Source: Streptomyces aquilus (GTDB lineage Bacteria; Actinomycetota; Actinomycetes; Streptomycetales; Streptomycetaceae). From it: 64,000 nt of DNA. The position numbers and the translations under genes were made by a program. This document shows positions 45,961-54,048 of the stretch, piece after piece (position 1 is the stretch's first letter; each line of letters begins with the position of its first letter). Under the pieces are notes generated by a model. It had not been told where the DNA came from. It did not search any database and saw only the letters and a program-made list of their open reading frames with translations. Location: NCBI RefSeq assembly GCF_003955715.1, contig NZ_CP034463.1:248001-312000 (forward strand), written 5' to 3'.

Positions 45961-46425
45961 TTACCGAGAGTCTTGTCCGCCGACCCCCGAGTCGTATCCC
46001 CCAGCGGGCCGATGCAGTCGGCGCTCCGGAAGCCGTGTGATCGCGGCGCTCGCTGCCAGCCCGAGCGTGACACCGACAGCGGCGGCGACACTCTGCGCCC
46101 AGGCATCGTCGAGGGAGCCGGGCAGGACGGCGCTGGTGAGCCGGGTGGCGCCCCACAAGACTGCTACGGCGGCCAGTGCGGCCGGCCAGCGGTGCCGTAC
46201 CCCGTGGCTGATGTCGTCGACGACATGGAAGAGGAGCAGCAGCGCCATGAGGTAGCTGCCGCCGAAATCATCGTCCCAGTCGAGCGCGGTGAGCCCGGCC
46301 CCGAAGGCAAGCACGAACAGCCAGAACCCCACCAGTCGCCGGACGGACGTGGGTGGCTGACGCCTCGCACCACGCGGGAGCCAAAAGAACGGTGAGATGT
46401 GCCGGCCGATCGTGTACTTCTGCAT
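45961..46425 (-). CDS. Small integral membrane protein
   Basis: Encodes 154 residues from ATG 46425, eight bases after AGGA. Four hydrophobic segments are present: LVGFWLFVLAFGAGLTAL near residues 33-50, SYLMALLLLFHVVDDI near 58-73, WPAALAAVAVLWGATRL near 80-96 and VAAAVGVTLGLAASAAI near 113-129. The C-terminus is hydrophilic. No family or motif was recognised. It is flanked by decayed sequence and appears monocistronic. Confidence 0.65.
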   Translation of the reverse strand: MQKYTIGRHISPFFWLPRGARRQPPTSVRRLVGFWLFVLAFGAGLTALDWDDDFGGSYLMALLLLFHVVDDISHGVRHRWPAALAAVAVLWGATRLTSAVLPGSLDDAWAQSVAAAVGVTLGLAASAAITRLPERRLHRPAGGYDSGVGGQDSR

Positions 46426-46809
46426 GACTCGCGTCCTGATCCCCCGGGGTAGCCGACTCCTGTCGGCGCTCAGTAGTAGGACGCGCAGGAGCAGGACGCG
46501 GTTGTGGTGAAGTGTCGCCCCATATGGAGCCGCCTCAGGGAGCCAGAGGCTGCCGATCCTCGCTTGTGGTGGCAGAAGGGCTGCCGAGTGAGCATGTGTG
46601 ACAAGCCGCGTGCTTCGCTGGTGACAACCAGGCCGCTTCGACCGGTCCTGTACACCGGTTCTTCTGGCTCCCCTGGCGACAACTTCCGTGCTTCGGCTCA
46701 CAGGTTCACTCCCTCACCCCGGGTTCTCCGTGCCCCATGCCCAACCTCTCCAACCACGTGGCAGTGCGACGGGTCTCCAAGTGGTCCTCCCCCAGCACCC
46801 GACGCTGCA
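46426..46809. other. No supportable gene
   Basis: About 380 bases upstream of the small membrane protein gene; it should contain that gene's reverse-strand promoter. No motif-bearing frame was found. Confidence 0.3.
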
Positions 46810-46963
46810 TCGCCCGACCTTCCGTTCGCCCCCGGCATGGAGGTGTACGGCACGGTGCGCTCGGCACCGTCCGACTCCTCCTGGTCCAAAGGCCAGGCGG
46901 TCGTCGCCCTCACCGGCGCGCACGGCGGATGCGCGGAAGTAGTCGCGGTGCCAGACAGCAGGG
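46810..46963 (+). pseudogene. Zinc-type/quinone oxidoreductase fragment
   Basis: The forward frame reads PDLPFAPGMEVYGTVRSAPS, then GQAVVALTGAHGGCAEVVAV. This is the conserved N-terminal part of MDR-type alcohol dehydrogenase/quinone reductases (PFxPGxEVxGxV and GGxAEyv). Only about 50 codons remain and the Rossmann half is missing. Confidence 0.7.
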
Positions 46964-46989
46964 GACCGTGGTCCAGACGGGGTCCATCA

Positions 46990-47300
46990 GTCTGCCCATC
47001 GCGGCTCGCCCCGCCGGCCCGGATCTGTCGCCGAACTGATCGCAACGCTGACAGCAGGGACGTAGCGCTCGACGAGCGGCCCGTCCTCGACCGTGCGACG
47101 GTATTGCGCACGGGGAGTCGCCTGGGCCGGAGTGCCTTGCCGATGAACCCCCATCGGCATAGCTGAGCAGCACCTTCCCGACTCCGGAACAAATGCAGCG
47201 GCAGGCGCCCTTCCACCTGCTACGCGAGCGAGAGCGCATCGGGCGCGGACAGGCATTCGATGAGAGGCACCATCGGCGGCGGGGAGGAGGATTGCGATGG
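46990..47300 (-). pseudogene. IclR-family regulator fragment, frameshifted
   Basis: Three reverse frames give consecutive pieces of an IclR effector-binding domain: ALARVAGG, then EGRLPLHLF, then SGVGKVLLSYA, then RTVEDGPLVERYVPAVSVAI. The pattern xGRLPLHxxGxGKVLLA is diagnostic. The N-terminal winged helix was not found. At least three frameshifts make it non-functional. It adjoins the oxidoreductase fragment. Confidence 0.6.
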
Positions 47301-47535
47301 GTGAGTTCCAGATCGTCCGGTGCGCCCGGCCCGCCCAGCTTGGTTGGTACCCAGCCCGGGCCACGGCGTTGCCAGCCCGACAGGCGCCACAACGCCACCG
47401 CCGCTGCGAGGGCCGTGACGACCAGCTTGCTTCCGAATACGCGCCGCTCTCTCGCCCCGCCAGGCGGCCCCGTTCAACGAGGCATGCCCGCCGAAATGCG
47501 AGCTGCCGCCCGCCGACCCACAGCAGATGCCGTCC

Positions 47536-48174
47536 TTATTCGGGTGCGCCCTGCCCCGAACTGAGTCCGTCCAGCAGGAGGTCCCCCAGCTCGGAGAAGG
47601 CATCGCCGGCGGTCAGGCCGGTGCTCTCCAGGAGGGCCCCCGACTGGACCGCGTCGATGGTCACCGCCACGACCTGGGCGGCGAAGTGCCCGTTGAGCGC
47701 GCGGAAGACTCCAGTCCCCACGCCCTCCTCGATCAGTTCGTGGACCCGGTTCGCAGCGGCGGCGGAGTTCGTGCGGTAGATCTGTGCGGTCGGTTCGTAG
47801 CCGACCATGTCGTCGTAGAAGGCGTGGGAATGCCGGCGCATGGCCGTGCCGACGCCGGCGAGATAGACGCGGATGCGCTGTCTGGGGTCGGGCTCGGCCC
47901 GGACGGCCTGTTCGATCTCGACCGTCGCCTCCCGGAAGAAGGTGCGGGTGACCGCCAGAACCAGTTGTTCCTTCGTGGGGGCGAGACTGTAGAGCGTCGC
48001 CTTGGAGCACCCGAGGCGCTGGGCGAGTTCATCCATGGTCACCGCGGTGAAGCCTTCGGCCAGGATGATCGCCTCCGCCTGGCGCAGCAGTTCGTCCCGC
48101 CGGCGCGTGTCCACGACCCGCCGGCGTGCCGTTCGGCGCGGTCGTCGGTCACGCGAGTCGGTTGGGGTCGTCAC
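47536..48174 (-). CDS. TetR-family transcriptional regulator
   Basis: Encodes 212 residues from GTG 48174. The HTH is at residues about 26-72: LLRQAEAIILAEGFTAVTMD, ELAQRLGCSKATLYSLAPTK. The C-terminal ligand and dimer domain follows (IRVYLAGVGTAMRRHSHAFY, FRALNGHFAAQVVAVTIDAV). It lies downstream of a four-gene catabolic operon on the same strand but has its own promoter with a palindromic operator. The same operator core occurs in the operon promoter, so it very likely represses both, with an acyl-CoA or related intermediate as inducer. Confidence 0.93.
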   Translation of the reverse strand: MTTPTDSRDRRPRRTARRRVVDTRRRDELLRQAEAIILAEGFTAVTMDELAQRLGCSKATLYSLAPTKEQLVLAVTRTFFREATVEIEQAVRAEPDPRQRIRVYLAGVGTAMRRHSHAFYDDMVGYEPTAQIYRTNSAAAANRVHELIEEGVGTGVFRALNGHFAAQVVAVTIDAVQSGALLESTGLTAGDAFSELGDLLLDGLSSGQGAPE

Positions 48175-48255
48175 CGCGGCAGTCTCCCATGGGCGTCTTC
48201 GCCGGAACCGGCGGCTGGTCGTCCGGGCCGGAAGTCCCAGCCTTACGAAGGTGTA

Positions 48256-48281
48256 CCAGGGTACCTCTCAACGTACCCTGG
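48256..48281 (-). promoter_or_regulatory. tetR promoter operator (site 1)
   Basis: The palindrome CCAGGGTAC-8-GTACCCTGG has two perfect 9-base arms. Read on the reverse strand, TTGAGA (a -35-like hexamer) lies inside it with TCGTAA 17 bases on. The 18-base core GGGTACGTTGAGAGGTAC matches site 2 upstream of the CocE-like gene at 17 of 18 positions. Confidence 0.75.
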
Positions 48282-48335
48282 CGCTGGCGGTTCCGGACGC
48301 GGACCCCACGGTCACCGCCTCACCGTCGAGCGTGG

Positions 48336-49079
48336 TTACCGGATTGAGGACCCGATGGAGATGCCGCCGTCCACGTCCAGAACCACTCCGGTGATGTAGC
48401 CGGCGGCCTCGCTGGCCAGGAAGGCGGCGGCTTCGGCGATGTCCTCGGGGCGGCCGGTGCGGCGCATGGGGATCTTGTCGGTGAGTTTGTCGCGTGCGGG
48501 GCCGTTCATGGAGGCGAGCATGGGGGTCTCGATGAGGCCCGGCGCGATGGCGTTGGCGGTGATGCCGTGGCGGGCGCCCTCGAGGGCGAGGGTGCGGGTC
48601 AGGCCGACGATGCCGGCCTTGGCGGCCACGTAGTTGGTCTGGCCGAAGTTCCCGCGCCAGGACATCGAGGAGAAGCTGACGATACGGCCGTAGCCCTGGC
48701 GTTTCATCGGTCCGAACGCGGCGCGGGCGCAGTGGAAGCCGCCGGTGAGGCTGACGTCGATGACCGCGTGCCAGTCGTCGTCGGTGATGTCCTCGACGCG
48801 GTTGTCGCGGATGATGCCGGCGTTGTTGATCAGCACGTCGAGGCGGCCGAGCTCGGCGGTGACGCCGTCGATCCAGGCGTTGACCTGGCCCGAGTCGGTC
48901 ACGTCCATGACGTCGGTGCGGGCGCTGGTGATGGTGTCGGCGGCGTCGGTGAGGGCCTGTTCGTTGACGTCGGCGAGCGCGACGGTGGCGCCCTCGGCGG
49001 CGAAGCGGGTCGCCATGGCGAGGCCGAGGCCCTGTGCGGCCCCGGTGATGGCGACGACGCGTCCTTGGTAGCGATTCAC
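48336..49079 (-). CDS. SDR-family 3-oxoacyl reductase-like dehydrogenase
   Basis: Encodes 247 residues from GTG 49079, overlapping the enoyl-CoA hydratase stop (GTGA). It has TGAAQGLG at residues 12-19, NNAG at 85-88, Ser in SFSSMSW, Tyr and Lys in NYVAAKAG near 149-153, and the C-terminal VLDVDGGISIG typical of FabG-like enzymes. It would oxidise a 3-hydroxyacyl-CoA or similar alcohol. As the last gene of the CocE-ligase-hydratase operon it fits a beta-oxidation-like step after hydration. Confidence 0.93.
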   Translation of the reverse strand: MNRYQGRVVAITGAAQGLGLAMATRFAAEGATVALADVNEQALTDAADTITSARTDVMDVTDSGQVNAWIDGVTAELGRLDVLINNAGIIRDNRVEDITDDDWHAVIDVSLTGGFHCARAAFGPMKRQGYGRIVSFSSMSWRGNFGQTNYVAAKAGIVGLTRTLALEGARHGITANAIAPGLIETPMLASMNGPARDKLTDKIPMRRTGRPEDIAEAAAFLASEAAGYITGVVLDVDGGISIGSSIR

Positions 49080-49864
49080 TGGTTGTCCGCTTTCGTGGTG
49101 GAGGGAGTGAGGAAGTCCCGCAGGGCGTCGGCCACAGAGCTCGCCGACCAGTTGTCGGCGAAGACAGCCAGCTCCTCGCGCAGGGCCTGTTCGGGGGCCA
49201 TGCCGTCGATCCGGTGCAACAGCGTCTTGAGCCGTTGCTGGGCGGGGTTGTGACGCTCGGCCAACTGCCGGCAGATACGAGTGGCGGTGGCGTCGAGATC
49301 GTCCTCAGGCACGATCGCCTGGATCCAGCCCGTGTGGGCGAAGGCGGTCGCGGGCAACAGCTCGCCGGTGAGCAGGAGCCAGCGGGACAGACCTCGTCCG
49401 ACCGCGCCGGGTAGCCGGATGCTCGACCCGCCCGCCGGCACCAGACGCCTCTGCAGGTGACCGTCGCCGATCAGCGTCGTATCGGCGGCGACGACGACAT
49501 CGCAGGCCAGTGCGAGTTCGAGGCCCCCCGCGACCGCGTGACCGTGCAGCACGGCGACCCAGGGCTTCGGGCTGGCCGCGATACGGCTGAAGCAGGCCGA
49601 CACGTCGGTGAGGAAGTCGACCGGGTTGTCGCCTCTGTCGTGGAGTTGAAGGAACTGGTGGAAGTCTCCGCCGGCGCAGAAGCTGGGCCCCCTGCCCGCC
49701 ACCGCGACGACCGCCGTTTCGGGGTCAGCCTCAGCGCTGGTGATCTGCTTGTCCAGGGCTTCTATCAGGGCCACGTCGAGGGCGTTACGTCGCTCGGGGC
49801 GGTTGAGCAGCAGCCATCGGACGGGGCCGCGTTGCTCGACGAGCAGGGGTTCCATGCCGGTCAA
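49076..49864 (-). CDS. Enoyl-CoA hydratase/isomerase family protein
   Basis: Encodes 262 residues. TTG 49864 is preferred because CGGAG lies six bases upstream; ATG 49855 is the alternative. The crotonase fold shows the oxyanion segments FCAGGDFHQF near residue 62 and HGHAVAGGLELALACDVVVA near 107. The catalytic Glu position falls near the GGSSIRLPGAVGRGLSRWLL segment. It would hydrate or isomerise the CoA ester made by the upstream ligase. Confidence 0.9.
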   Translation of the reverse strand: MTGMEPLLVEQRGPVRWLLLNRPERRNALDVALIEALDKQITSAEADPETAVVAVAGRGPSFCAGGDFHQFLQLHDRGDNPVDFLTDVSACFSRIAASPKPWVAVLHGHAVAGGLELALACDVVVAADTTLIGDGHLQRRLVPAGGSSIRLPGAVGRGLSRWLLLTGELLPATAFAHTGWIQAIVPEDDLDATATRICRQLAERHNPAQQRLKTLLHRIDGMAPEQALREELAVFADNWSASSVADALRDFLTPSTTKADNQ

Positions 49865-49867
49865 AGG

Positions 49868-51505
49868 TCACTCCGGGGTGGTGAGTTCGGCGCGTCGGCG
49901 CTTGCGCAGCAGGTAGCGCTGGGTCTTGCCGCTCGGGGTCTTGGGCAGGGCGTCGATGAAGTGGATCGTGCGTGGGTGGGCGTGGGCGGCGTACCGGGTC
50001 TTGACCAACTGCTGGAGCTCGGTGGCCAGTTCCGGCGACCCCTCGCCGCCGTCGCGCAGGACCACGTACGCCTCGATGACCTCGCCGCGGACCTCGTCGG
50101 GCGCGCCGATCACGCTGCAGTCGGCGACCGATGGATGCTGGGCGAGGACGCTTTCGATCTCGAACGGGCCGATGCGGTAACCGGCCATGATGATGACGTC
50201 GTCGTCGCGGGAGGAGAAGAAGAAGTCGCCGTCCGCGTCGATGCGCGCGGCGTCGCCGGTGAGGTAGTAGCGGCCGTCGGGAGTGAACTTGGAGGCGCTC
50301 TGGCCGGCGATCTGGTAGCCGCGGAAGGTCATCAGCGGGCTGGCCGCGACATCGATCGCGACTCTGCCGAGCACGCCCGCTCCGGCGGGCTCGTCCTTCT
50401 CGTCGGCCAGGACGGTGAGGCTCCAGCCGGGCACCGGCCGTCCCATCGATCCCGTCTTGAGAGGGCGGGCGAGTTCGGGATGGTGGTGGTTGGCCAGGGG
50501 CATGCCGACCTCGGTCTGACCGAAGTGGTCGTGCACCGCCAGGCCGAGCGCGGCGCCGGCCCACTCGTTGACCTCGGGGGTCAGCGGCTCGCCCGCGCTG
50601 GACGCCCGCTCCAGGCACAGGCCCTCGGGCACCGCTACCGACGAGGAACGCAGCCCCCGGTAGACGGTGGGGGCGGCGGTGAAGTCGGTGACCTGGTGGT
50701 CAAGGAGGGTGCGCCAGGTCGTCTCGGCGGAGAATCCGCCGGTCAGCAGCAGGCTGGGGAGGCCGGCGGCCATGGGGGCGACGATGGCGGCGTACAGCCC
50801 GTAGGCCCAGCCGGGGTCGGCGGCGCACCAGTAGCTGCTGGCCGGGGTGACGCCGAGGCCGTACTCCAGGTAGATCTGCCACCCGGCGATGTAGGAGACG
50901 GGGTGGATGACGCCCTTGGGCTTGCCGGTGGTGCCGGAGGTGAACATGTGCACCAGCGGGCCGTCGCCGCTCGTGATGACGGCGGGCACCGGCTCGGGCG
51001 ACGCGGCCGCGACGAGATCCGCGAGCGACCGGTCGCCGCCCGACGTGACGGCTCCGGTGACGATGATGCGCCGCTGGGGATCGTCCGGCATGTCGGGGCC
51101 CGGGTCGAGTTTGTGCCGCTGGTCCGGGTCGACGACCACGACGTGTGCACCCGCGCCCTCCAGACGCAGGGCGATGGCCTGAGGGGCGAACGCGGTGAAC
51201 AACGGGACGTAGACCGCGCCGAGCCGCCAGATCGCCAGGACGACGGTGACGAGGTTGGTGCCCTTGCCCATCAGGGTCGCCACCCGGTCACCCGGACCGA
51301 CACCCAGCTCTTGCAGGGCCCGCGCACAGCGGTGCGAGTTCGCTGCGAGCTCGCCGTACGTCAGGGTGGAAGCCTTGCCGTCGCCGTCGACGAGGGTGAA
51401 CGCTGTGCGGTCGGCGGGGTGGCGGTCGCACAGCAGCTCGGCCACGTTGAGGGATGGAGCCGTGAAGGTCGCGGTCAGTTCGGCAACCCGGCCGGCGGCG
51501 CTCAT
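49868..51505 (-). CDS. Acyl-CoA synthetase (AMP-forming)
   Basis: Encodes 545 residues from ATG 51505, overlapping the esterase stop (ATGA). It has the P-loop-like HMFTSGTTGKPKGV near residue 188, the A5 HFGQTEVGMP near 327, YYLTGDAARIDADGDFFFSS near 425, and the C-terminal Lys in PKTPSGKTQRYLLRK near 527. These are the adenylation and thiolation motifs of the acetyl/medium-chain acyl-CoA synthetase group. It activates a carboxylic acid, plausibly one released by the CocE-like esterase just upstream. Confidence 0.93.
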   Translation of the reverse strand: MSAAGRVAELTATFTAPSLNVAELLCDRHPADRTAFTLVDGDGKASTLTYGELAANSHRCARALQELGVGPGDRVATLMGKGTNLVTVVLAIWRLGAVYVPLFTAFAPQAIALRLEGAGAHVVVVDPDQRHKLDPGPDMPDDPQRRIIVTGAVTSGGDRSLADLVAAASPEPVPAVITSGDGPLVHMFTSGTTGKPKGVIHPVSYIAGWQIYLEYGLGVTPASSYWCAADPGWAYGLYAAIVAPMAAGLPSLLLTGGFSAETTWRTLLDHQVTDFTAAPTVYRGLRSSSVAVPEGLCLERASSAGEPLTPEVNEWAGAALGLAVHDHFGQTEVGMPLANHHHPELARPLKTGSMGRPVPGWSLTVLADEKDEPAGAGVLGRVAIDVAASPLMTFRGYQIAGQSASKFTPDGRYYLTGDAARIDADGDFFFSSRDDDVIIMAGYRIGPFEIESVLAQHPSVADCSVIGAPDEVRGEVIEAYVVLRDGGEGSPELATELQQLVKTRYAAHAHPRTIHFIDALPKTPSGKTQRYLLRKRRRAELTTPE

Positions 51506-53250
51506 GACTGGTCCTCGCGGTCGATGACGGGCAGGACCAGACGGCTGGGGTGGTTCGGTCCGTGGTGGATGTGGTTGACCGCGGGGATCATCTGCTCCTC
51601 GCCTTCACGGGCGATGACGCCGCCGGTGTTCGTGTTGCGGTCGTAGCGGGGGAAGTTGCTGCTGGAGACGTCCACGCGGATGCGGTGACCGGGCAGGAAC
51701 ACGTTGGAGGTGGCCGTCATGTCGATGGTGATCTCGTAGACCGTCCCGGGCTCCATCGGTTCCTCCGTGGCGAGGCCGCCCCGGTAACGGGTGCGCAGGA
51801 TCCCGTCACACAGGTTGATCGCCTTGCCGTCGGGGAAGACGTCGACGAGCTTGGCGGTGAAGTCGGTGTCCACCGCGGACGAGGAGACAAACAGGGTCAG
51901 GCTGACCGGACCCGTGACCTCGACGGGCTTCTCCAGCACCGGGCCGGCGAAGCACAGGACGTCCTCGCGGGCGGCGACGGTCTGCTGGTCGACCGGGCCA
52001 CAGAGTTCCAGCGTCACCGGCATGGACGCCCCGCCCGCCGTGGGAACCGGGCGGCGCGGATCGTAAAGGTAGGTCTCGTGCCCGGCATCGGTCGGCGCTT
52101 CGGTGGTCAACACGCCATCTCCTGCAGCAGTGTTGGCACGGCCGGTGCTCGTGAGGTGGAAGTCGGTCCACCTCGTGTCGGGCAGCGGCCAGTCCTGCTC
52201 GTCGCGCCACTGGTCGATGCCCATCACGAAGATCTTCACCGGCGCCACGTCGTCCAGAGCGGCGGTGTCACCGCGGAGCCAGCGGTCGAAGAACTTCACG
52301 TGCAGGCCGGTCAGGCCCATCATCTGGGCACTGGCCAACGGGCCGAAGGAGCGGTCGGGATAGACCCCACTAGCGGACAGGTGATCCCACGGACCGATGA
52401 TGAGCCGCTGCCCCTCACGGGCCTGCGCACTGCCCGCCTTCTGCCGGGCAGTGGTGTAGGTGCGCACCGTCTGACCGATGTAGAGGTCATACCAGCCGCC
52501 GATGTTCAGCGCCGGAACGGTGACGTTCTTGAGCTCGGGTGTGAGCTCCATGGCGTCCCAGTACGCGTCATGGGACGGGTGGGCCATCCAGTCGTCCCAC
52601 CACTTGCCGTACGTTGCCAGGACCGGAACCTCGGCCGTCGGCAGCACATCGTTGAGGGCCTCGTGGGTCAGGACTGCCTGGCTGAGCTGCTGCACCTGGG
52701 ACAGGGAGCCCCCCTCCCCCGCCGCCAAGGACCGCTGCGCGTCGGCCGCGTACATCATGGCGTTCCACATCGTGACCAGGCTCAGTGAGAGCGCCCCACC
52801 CGGGCCGTACCAAGGCGCCTCGTAGTTGTCGATCGAGGTGAAGGCAGGCGCGATCGCCTTCAGGGCGGGGGCGCCGGTCACCGCGGTCTCCCACTGCACC
52901 ATGCCCAGGTAGGACGGCCCGTACATGCCCACCGTGCCGTCCGACCACGGCTGGTCGGCGATCCAGGCGACGGTGTCCGCACCGTCGGACCGGTCGGCCA
53001 TGTGCGGAACGAACTCGCCCTCAGAGCGATGCGTTCCGCGGCAGTCCTGCACCACCACCGCATACCCGGCCTCCACCAAAGTCAGGACGTCGGGGACGAC
53101 CGACTGGCCGAAGCCCATCACGTCCTTGCCGTACGGCAGGCGCACGAGCAGCGTCGGAGCCTCCCCCTGGGCCGGATGCCACACGTTGGCGGCGAGACCC
53201 ACGCCGTCACGCATCGGAACCCGGACGTCTATGTCGTAAAGGTGCTGCAT
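51502..53250 (-). CDS. CocE/NonD-family hydrolase
   Basis: Encodes 582 residues from ATG 53250. It belongs to the S15/CocE group: VPMRDGVGLAANVWHP at the start, DCRGTHRSEGEF near residue 69, nucleophile Ser113 in GMYGPSYLGM, the acid in ALNIGGWYDLY near 258, and His in IIGPWDH near 287. A C-terminal jelly-roll domain (ITIDMTATSNVFLPGHRIRV) completes it. There is no signal peptide, so it is cytoplasmic. It would hydrolyse an ester or amide such as an aromatic ester. As first gene of the operon it probably makes the acid used by the ligase. Confidence 0.92.
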   Translation of the reverse strand: MQHLYDIDVRVPMRDGVGLAANVWHPAQGEAPTLLVRLPYGKDVMGFGQSVVPDVLTLVEAGYAVVVQDCRGTHRSEGEFVPHMADRSDGADTVAWIADQPWSDGTVGMYGPSYLGMVQWETAVTGAPALKAIAPAFTSIDNYEAPWYGPGGALSLSLVTMWNAMMYAADAQRSLAAGEGGSLSQVQQLSQAVLTHEALNDVLPTAEVPVLATYGKWWDDWMAHPSHDAYWDAMELTPELKNVTVPALNIGGWYDLYIGQTVRTYTTARQKAGSAQAREGQRLIIGPWDHLSASGVYPDRSFGPLASAQMMGLTGLHVKFFDRWLRGDTAALDDVAPVKIFVMGIDQWRDEQDWPLPDTRWTDFHLTSTGRANTAAGDGVLTTEAPTDAGHETYLYDPRRPVPTAGGASMPVTLELCGPVDQQTVAAREDVLCFAGPVLEKPVEVTGPVSLTLFVSSSAVDTDFTAKLVDVFPDGKAINLCDGILRTRYRGGLATEEPMEPGTVYEITIDMTATSNVFLPGHRIRVDVSSSNFPRYDRNTNTGGVIAREGEEQMIPAVNHIHHGPNHPSRLVLPVIDREDQS

Positions 53251-53292
53251 CGGTGCTCCTCATCGAGCCGCGGCGGCATTGCCCTGGATGTT

Positions 53293-53326
53293 GGGTACGT
53301 TAAGAGGTACGTTCGTACCCTGTCAA
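53293..53326 (-). promoter_or_regulatory. CocE operon promoter with TetR operator (site 2)
   Basis: On the reverse strand a consensus -35 TTGACA (53326-53321) is followed after 18 bases by TAACGT (53302-53297). The spacer and -10 carry GGGTACGTTAAGAGGTAC (53293-53310 forward), which matches the tetR site at 17 of 18 positions, plus an extra half-site GTACCC. Repressor bound here would block RNA polymerase. Confidence 0.8.
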
Positions 53327-53626
53327 TTACCCCACAGGGGCAGACCTCCCCTTCTCTCCCGTGCACGGGTTCGATGGCGTGGGGTCGGCGCCGGCTCGTT
53401 CATCTCGCGGATCTGCTTGTCGAAGACCCCGGTGAGAGCGAGGCGGCGCAGTACGTGCGCGTCCGGCCGGAGGGCCTGCGTTGCAGTGCGGCTTCGGCTA
53501 CATGTCGGTCGCTGTCGCGACGATCGCCTGGGCGACGACGGCGGACACGTCGCCGCCCCCTGACGGCCTCCGCCATTACCCGGTCGACGGTCTACCGACG
53601 CTTCACGCAGACGGGCAGGGGTGTGT
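53321..53626. other. No supportable gene
   Basis: About 300 bases upstream of the CocE operon promoter. A short ARSTVYRRF-like forward reading recalls a TetR helix but lacks supporting context. Confidence 0.3.
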
Positions 53627-53885
53627 CAGGCTTCGCGCTGTTGGCCCCGCATCCGGTTCTGATAGGCGGGTTCGACGAGGGGTGCCTGACCGCCGTGGTC
53701 ACGGGCTTCGTGGTCCAGGGCGCCTCGGCCCTCGATCGCATGCTTGGAGGCGGCGCGGACGGCCATATGGGGCTGGGGCATGAACCGAGCACGGACGGGA
53801 GGCTGATGATGCGCCCGCATCCCTGGGCACGCATGTACGGCAAGACCTCCGCCACGATGCGGGGCTTGTGCCAACCACGCTGCAT
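53627..53885 (-). pseudogene. SDR gene fragment, frameshifted
   Basis: Reverse frames give LPYMRAQGCGRIISLPSVLG, then after a shift FMPQPHMAVRAASKHAIEGR and ALDHEARDHGG, then LVEPAYQNRMRGQ. This is the middle of a short-chain dehydrogenase, including the strand before the catalytic Ser and the AASKHAxEG helix; the catalytic Tyr is replaced by Arg. Both ends are missing. It lies between two intact catabolic operons. Confidence 0.7.
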
Positions 53886-54048
53886 CCGGCTACAGACGCA
53901 AGTGAGTTACGCCGTGACCTGCTTCTGCGGATCCTGCCTGCGTCCGCCGCCGACGACTTCGCGGCGCCCCTCGCGTGGCAGGCCGCCGCGGTACACGGTT
54001 CATCTCACACGTGCCTGACGCAACTACACGTTTCCAGCGCCTCACACC

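Noticed and set aside
49457..51646. 729-codon forward open frame
   Set aside because: It lies wholly opposite the enoyl-CoA hydratase and acyl-CoA ligase genes. Its Arg/Gly/Val-rich text has no domain and is the usual antisense shadow of high-GC genes.
53540..53640. TetR-like helix STVYRRF in a forward frame
   Set aside because: The surrounding residues do not form an HTH and no start or C-terminal domain exists; the opposite strand carries a clear SDR relic just to the right.
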